Source of the DNA: Collinsella sp.
Lineage (GTDB): Bacteria > Actinomycetota > Coriobacteriia > Coriobacteriales > Coriobacteriaceae
DNA: 64,000 bases
Reading direction: 5' to 3'
Assembly: GCA_019414445.1 (NCBI GenBank)
Contig: DXMA01000004.1
Span: 75,999-139,998, forward strand
The notes beneath the pieces were generated by a model. It had not been told where the DNA came from. It saw only the letters and a list, made by a program, of their open reading frames with translations, and did no database searches. The translations under genes were made by a program, and so were the position numbers. Positions 60,489-64,000 of this stretch are shown here, in pieces (positions within the stretch are counted from its first letter, which is position 1; the number at the start of each line of letters is the position of its first letter).

Positions 60489-60707
60489 ATGGACGAACGT
60501 GCGAAACAGATTCTTGGCAGGCGGGTCGAAGAGACACGCAGGGACCTTGGTATCTCCAAGGTTGATTTTTGTGTGGCGACAGGAATCAGCCGACCCTACC
60601 TCGACCGAATCGAAGATGGGACGGCAAATTTCACGCTCAAGGTTCTATTTAAGATCGCGCCCGCACTCGGCATGACGGTGTCAGAGCTTCTCGAGGGGAT
60701 CGAATAG
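60489..60707 (+). CDS. XRE-family helix-turn-helix regulator
   Basis: A 72-aa single-domain repressor. DLGISKVDFCVATGISRPYLDRIEDG gives the helix-turn-helix (about residues 19-44) and NFTLKVLFKIAPALGMTVSELLEG is the standard end. The size is like controller proteins of restriction systems and Cro/CI-type autoregulators. It lies 28 nt after a perfect palindrome that it probably binds, regulating itself and the divergent gene. No methylase or nuclease is encoded nearby, so a restriction system is not supported. Confidence 0.85.
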   Translation: MDERAKQILGRRVEETRRDLGISKVDFCVATGISRPYLDRIEDGTANFTLKVLFKIAPALGMTVSELLEGIE

Positions 60708-60742
60708 GGCGTTCCCCCGCTGTATTTGACGCTCTTTGGGCG

Positions 60743-60986
60743 GGTCCCCCTGGTTGCGATGTGCAAAATCGCGAGTATTCAGCACCAGTTCGGCCGTAGA
60801 TGGTAGCTCGAGCGGCTGGCTTTGCCTTTTTGACAGTAGATAATCCACACTCTAAATAAAAATGAGGAATTAATATTTACTAGACGGACCCTTCGTCCTA
60901 AAAGTTCGTCTAATAATCGGCCGATTCTATGCCTCCGGAGGAGAAATTGCAGAATACTCCGATTTTTGCACGGCCCGAGGGGGACC
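60743..60986. mobile_element. MITE-like element with long terminal inverted repeats
   Basis: A 244-bp gene-free element. Left end GGTCCCCC (60743-60750), 10 nt, then GTGCAAAATCGCGAGTATTC with AGC. Right end, inverted, GCAGAATACTCCGATTTTTG with CAC, 7 nt, GGGGGACC (60979-60986). The centre is AT-rich and contains a promoter-like sequence. No transposase is present, so it would depend on one elsewhere. I saw no clear target duplication. Confidence 0.7.
60830..60858 (+). promoter_or_regulatory. Promoter-like sequence inside the MITE-like element
   Basis: TTGACA (60830-60835), 17 nt, TAAATA (60853-60858). Nothing downstream on this strand before the convergent ansA gene has a reading frame longer than a few codons, so it may drive a small RNA or be fortuitous. 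Confidence 0.45.
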
Positions 60987-61028
60987 ACCTGTCGTTTAAG
61001 GCTGCGATAAGTGGAGCTGCCTTAGGGA

Positions 61029-62042
61029 TTACGCCATCGGGATGCGGTCGTGGTTGACTTGGCTGTAGAACAGGCGCTGAATCTCGGCCGCATCACGTGA
61101 CTGGCCGAGTGCCCACATGGTTTTGGCCACGAGCGTCTCGGTGGTCATGTCGTCGCCGCGCAAAATGCCCGGATGATCGGCGTAGGCACGGCCGACCTCA
61201 TAAACACCCAGGTCAAGGCCCTCTTCGGGGACCTGCGTGGTCATAACGACAGTGCGACCCGAATCGACCCAGCGGATAATTGCCTCTTGGAACGACTCGC
61301 CCGACTCACCAAACTCGGGGATACCGCCAATGCCAAAGGTCTCCAGAATCACAGCGTCGTAGCTATCGGCAAGAGCGTCCAGGATACCCGGGTTCACGCC
61401 GGGTGTCAGCTTAAGGACAAATACGCGCGGGTCGATGCTGTCGTAGAAACGAACCGGGTTCTCGTCCTGGTGAGTGCCGTGGAGTCCGTTGCGAACGATG
61501 CGGTCGTTGCGGATATAGGCAATGGGCGGATAGTTGACGCTAATGAACGCGTTAAAGCTCATGGTGCGCTGCTTGCGGGCGCGCGTGCCGGCAATGGCTA
61601 CGCCGCCAAAGACAATCGAGACGTCGTGCGAATGCTCGTCGAGCGCATAGAGCAGGCTCTGGTACAGGTTGAGCTTGGCGTCGGTAAAGGGATTGCCCAT
61701 GGGCTTTTGCGAGCCGGTGAGTACGATGGGCTTGGGGCTGTCCTGAATCAGATAGGAAAGCGCCGCCGCGGTGTAGCTCATGGTGTCGGTGCCGTGCAGA
61801 ATCACGAAGCCGTCGTGGTCGGCATAACCCTCGACGATGACGTCGCGGATACGCATCCAGTCGCTCGGACGCATATTGGTGCTGTCGATGTTCATGGGCT
61901 GCACGACGTCGAGCTCGCAGAGGCCCGAGATCTCGGGGACGCTCTGGGCGAGCTCCTCACCGGTCAGGGCGGGGGAGAGGCCGTTGCCGTCCTCGGTCGA
62001 TGCGATGGTGCCGCCCGTGGCGATGAGAAGGATGCGCTTCAT
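61029..62042 (-). CDS. ansA: L-asparaginase, type I
   Basis: A 337-aa amidohydrolase converting asparagine to aspartate and ammonia. LLIATGGTIAS (about residues 5-15) holds the nucleophile Thr, and FVILHGTDTMSYTA (about 80-93) holds the second Thr-Asp pair; LTGSQKP and TFGIGGIPE follow as in AnsA. No signal peptide, so cytoplasmic. ATG 62042 follows AGGAAT; a longer frame to 62114 has no site. It converges on the MITE-like element and is divergent from guaA. Confidence 0.93.
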   Translation of the reverse strand: MKRILLIATGGTIASTEDGNGLSPALTGEELAQSVPEISGLCELDVVQPMNIDSTNMRPSDWMRIRDVIVEGYADHDGFVILHGTDTMSYTAAALSYLIQDSPKPIVLTGSQKPMGNPFTDAKLNLYQSLLYALDEHSHDVSIVFGGVAIAGTRARKQRTMSFNAFISVNYPPIAYIRNDRIVRNGLHGTHQDENPVRFYDSIDPRVFVLKLTPGVNPGILDALADSYDAVILETFGIGGIPEFGESGESFQEAIIRWVDSGRTVVMTTQVPEEGLDLGVYEVGRAYADHPGILRGDDMTTETLVAKTMWALGQSRDAAEIQRLFYSQVNHDRIPMA

Positions 62043-62309
62043 GCTGGTATTCCTATCGTATTTGCCGCCGCAGAGGCGGAGTCGTTCGGCAGTATTGTGG
62101 CACAGGGCGTCCAATGTTTAAACGTAATACATCATCTGTAACGTTTAGTAACACTTCAATTGCCGTCAAATAAGGGCCCAGGTCGTGCGTTTGCCGTGCG
62201 CTGATGGCTGCGAGGGACGAGAAACCCCATATAACGTGTACACTATGAAAGTTATTTTCGTTCATTCACGCGGGTGGGCACCGGCTCCCCGCCAACAGGA
62301 GGGGAAACC

Positions 62310-63908
62310 ATGGATCAAAAGGCTTCCGCAAAGGTCCTCGTACTCGACTTTGGTGCGCAGTACGGTCAGCTCATTGCCCGTCGCGTCCGCGACCTCAACG
62401 TGTATTCCGAGATTGTCCCCTGCGACATCTCGGCCGACGAGATTCGCGAGATGAACGCCTCTGCGCTCATCCTTTCCGGCGGCCCGGCTTCTGTGTATGC
62501 CGAGGACGCTCCGTCCATCGACCCCGCCATCTTTGACCTGGGCCTTCCCGTCCTGGGCTTTTGCTACGGCCATCAGATCACGGCCGTGACGCTCGGCGGC
62601 AAGGTCGGTCACTCCGAGGTGGGCGAGTACGGCCGCGCCACTATTACGCGCACTGCCGGCGCCAAGCTCTTTAACTCCACGCCCATGGAGCAGACCGTGT
62701 GGATGAGCCACCGCGACGCCGTGTCCGAGGTGCCCGAGGGCTTTACCGTTACCGCCAGCACCGACGTGTGCCCGGTTGCCGCCATGGAGTGCGTCGAGCG
62801 CAAAATCTTCACCACGCAGTTCCACCCCGAGGTCAAGCATTCCGAGTACGGTCAGCAGCTGCTGAGCAACTTCCTGTTTGAGATCTGCGGCCTGGAGCCC
62901 AACTGGAGCATGGACAACCTGGTCGAGACCATGACGGCCGAGTTTCGCGAGAAGGTCGGCGACGACCGCGTGATTCTGGCCCTGTCCGGTGGCGTCGACT
63001 CCTCCGTCGTGGCTGCGCTGGGCGCTCGCGCCGTGGGCAAGCAGATGACCTGCGTGTTCATCAACCACGGTCTGCTGCGCAAGGGTGAGCCTGAGCAGGT
63101 GGAGGAGGTCTTCACCAAGCAGTTTGACGTCGACTTTATTCACGTCCACGCCGAGGACCGTTATGCCGAGCTTCTGGCCGGCGTGACCGAGCCCGAGGAG
63201 AAGCGCCGCATCATCGGTACGCAGTTCTGGAAAGAGTTCTTCGCCGTGGCGCAGCAGCTCGAGACCGATGGCAAGCCGGTCAAGTACCTGGCTCAGGGCA
63301 CCATCTACCCCGACATCATCGAGTCTGGCGCTCGCAAGACGGGCGGCAAGACGGCCACCATCAAGAGTCATCACAACCTGATCCCGTTCCCCGAGGGTGT
63401 GCACTTCGACCTTATTGAGCCGCTCGATCACTTCTTTAAGGACGAGGTCCGCGCGCTTGGTTTGGCACTTGGCCTGCCGGGTCATATCGTGTTCCGCCAG
63501 CCTTTCCCGGGCCCGGGTCTGGCCATCCGCATCATCGGCGCGGTCGACAAGGAGAAGCTCGAGATCCTCAAGAATGCCGACGCCATCGTGCGCGAGGAGC
63601 TCGATGCCTACAACCAGCGCCTGTTTGAGCAGACCGGCGAGCGCAACTCCGAGCACAGCTGCTGGCAGTATTTTGCGGTCCTGCCCGACATCAAGTCCGT
63701 TGGCGTTATGGGCGACGAGCGCACCTATCAGCGCCCGATCATCTTGCGCGCCGTGGAGTCCAGCGACGCCATGACCGCCGACTGGGCCAAGCTGCCCTAC
63801 GACGTCCTGGCCCGCATCTCGGGCCGCATCGTGGCCGAGGTTCCCGGTGCCAACCGCGTGTGCTACGACATCACGTCCAAGCCGCCGGCGACCATCGAGT
63901 GGGAGTAG
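62310..63908 (+). CDS. guaA: GMP synthase (glutamine-hydrolysing)
   Basis: A 532-aa two-domain enzyme of purine synthesis, XMP to GMP. The amidotransferase domain (about residues 8-200) has LILSGGPASVY, FCYGHQIT (nucleophile Cys) and FHPEVKHSEYG (His-x-Glu). The ATP-pyrophosphatase domain (about 215-400) has LALSGGVDSSVVAAL as the PP-loop. The dimerisation domain ends VCYDITSKPPATIEWE, the canonical C-terminus. ATG 62310 is preceded by AGGAGGGG. The final 92 nt of the window show no further gene. Confidence 0.97.
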   Translation: MDQKASAKVLVLDFGAQYGQLIARRVRDLNVYSEIVPCDISADEIREMNASALILSGGPASVYAEDAPSIDPAIFDLGLPVLGFCYGHQITAVTLGGKVGHSEVGEYGRATITRTAGAKLFNSTPMEQTVWMSHRDAVSEVPEGFTVTASTDVCPVAAMECVERKIFTTQFHPEVKHSEYGQQLLSNFLFEICGLEPNWSMDNLVETMTAEFREKVGDDRVILALSGGVDSSVVAALGARAVGKQMTCVFINHGLLRKGEPEQVEEVFTKQFDVDFIHVHAEDRYAELLAGVTEPEEKRRIIGTQFWKEFFAVAQQLETDGKPVKYLAQGTIYPDIIESGARKTGGKTATIKSHHNLIPFPEGVHFDLIEPLDHFFKDEVRALGLALGLPGHIVFRQPFPGPGLAIRIIGAVDKEKLEILKNADAIVREELDAYNQRLFEQTGERNSEHSCWQYFAVLPDIKSVGVMGDERTYQRPIILRAVESSDAMTADWAKLPYDVLARISGRIVAEVPGANRVCYDITSKPPATIEWE

Positions 63909-64000
63909 GCCGATAGGGTTCTGACCTGCGATTTTGAGTGCCGCACTGTGCCGCTGAGTTTCGTTTCGTACGAGAGTCATGGCAAAGCCGCCAGCGACGG

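Noticed and set aside
60435..60707. Restriction-modification controller system
   Set aside because: The regulator and palindrome look right, but no methylase or endonuclease gene is nearby.

Overview
The window is high-GC actinobacterial DNA with dense short operons. It looks like a gut member of the Coriobacteriia, most like Collinsella. Supporting signs are the codon use, fermentative metabolism (two glycerol dehydrogenases, an iron alcohol dehydrogenase, a ferredoxin-rich protein), type III glutamine synthetase, SpaA-type sortase pili, a GatCAB amidotransferase, and many palindromic intergenic repeats. The species is inference. Most of the window is chromosomal core; the only intact mobile gene is one IS256-family transposase.

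Layout. 1-5.2 kb: moaA, a moaC-mobB fusion, an MFS exporter and a HAD phosphatase, separated by repeats. 5.2-14.1 kb: a three-pilin locus (large LPLSG protein, MPSTG accessory pilin, LPLTG backbone pilin) and its class C sortase, with a structured AT-rich leader. 14.4-18.2 kb: gatCAB followed by a long nested palindrome. 18.2-26.5 kb: an AraC regulator divergent from a paired ABC transporter, then a small protein plus an unusual P1B-type ATPase. The two transport units share a palindromic operator candidate. A PIN protein and an unknown protein follow. 26.8-32.6 kb: tmRNA, a 62-bp tandem repeat array, patatin, rplM-rpsI, glmM, an EIIA-Glc-like protein and nagB. 33-39.2 kb: a 999-aa SARP-like regulator, yhbY, a methyltransferase and a UPF0210 protein. 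39.3-46 kb: metF, a MetH activation protein and metH in one operon, divergent from glnN. 46-48.3 kb: IS256 nested inside an older inverted-repeat element, then tRNA-Glu with duplicated 3'-end debris. 48.5-52.9 kb: two helical-repeat proteins and a MurT-GatD fusion that amidates lipid II. 53.4-57 kb: Fe-ADH and two glycerol dehydrogenases. 57.2-64 kb: a polyferredoxin, ychF, a small membrane protein, a divergent unknown/XRE pair around a perfect 26-bp palindrome, a MITE-like element, ansA and guaA.

The strongest unexplained signal is a pair of about 135-145-nt structured elements at 17913-18055 (+) and 37664-37797 (-). Each lies directly behind a stop codon, in the same orientation as the upstream gene. 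Each has a 32-41-bp outer stem whose sequence differs between copies but pairs almost perfectly. Inside is the same collinear core: ACAGTCCT, 9 nt, a 9-bp hairpin with a 5-nt AT loop, 6 nt, TGCGGAACTC. Conserved unpaired blocks with re-paired variable stems are what a functional structured RNA or a structure-dependent mobile element would show.

Other observations are a 9-G tract early in the large pilin gene, a shared metal-regulator-like palindrome, antisense T-arm copies behind both stable RNA genes, several distinct palindromic repeat families, and two notable gene fusions (MoaC-MobB, MurT-GatD). All functional calls rest on reading motifs; no database search was run.
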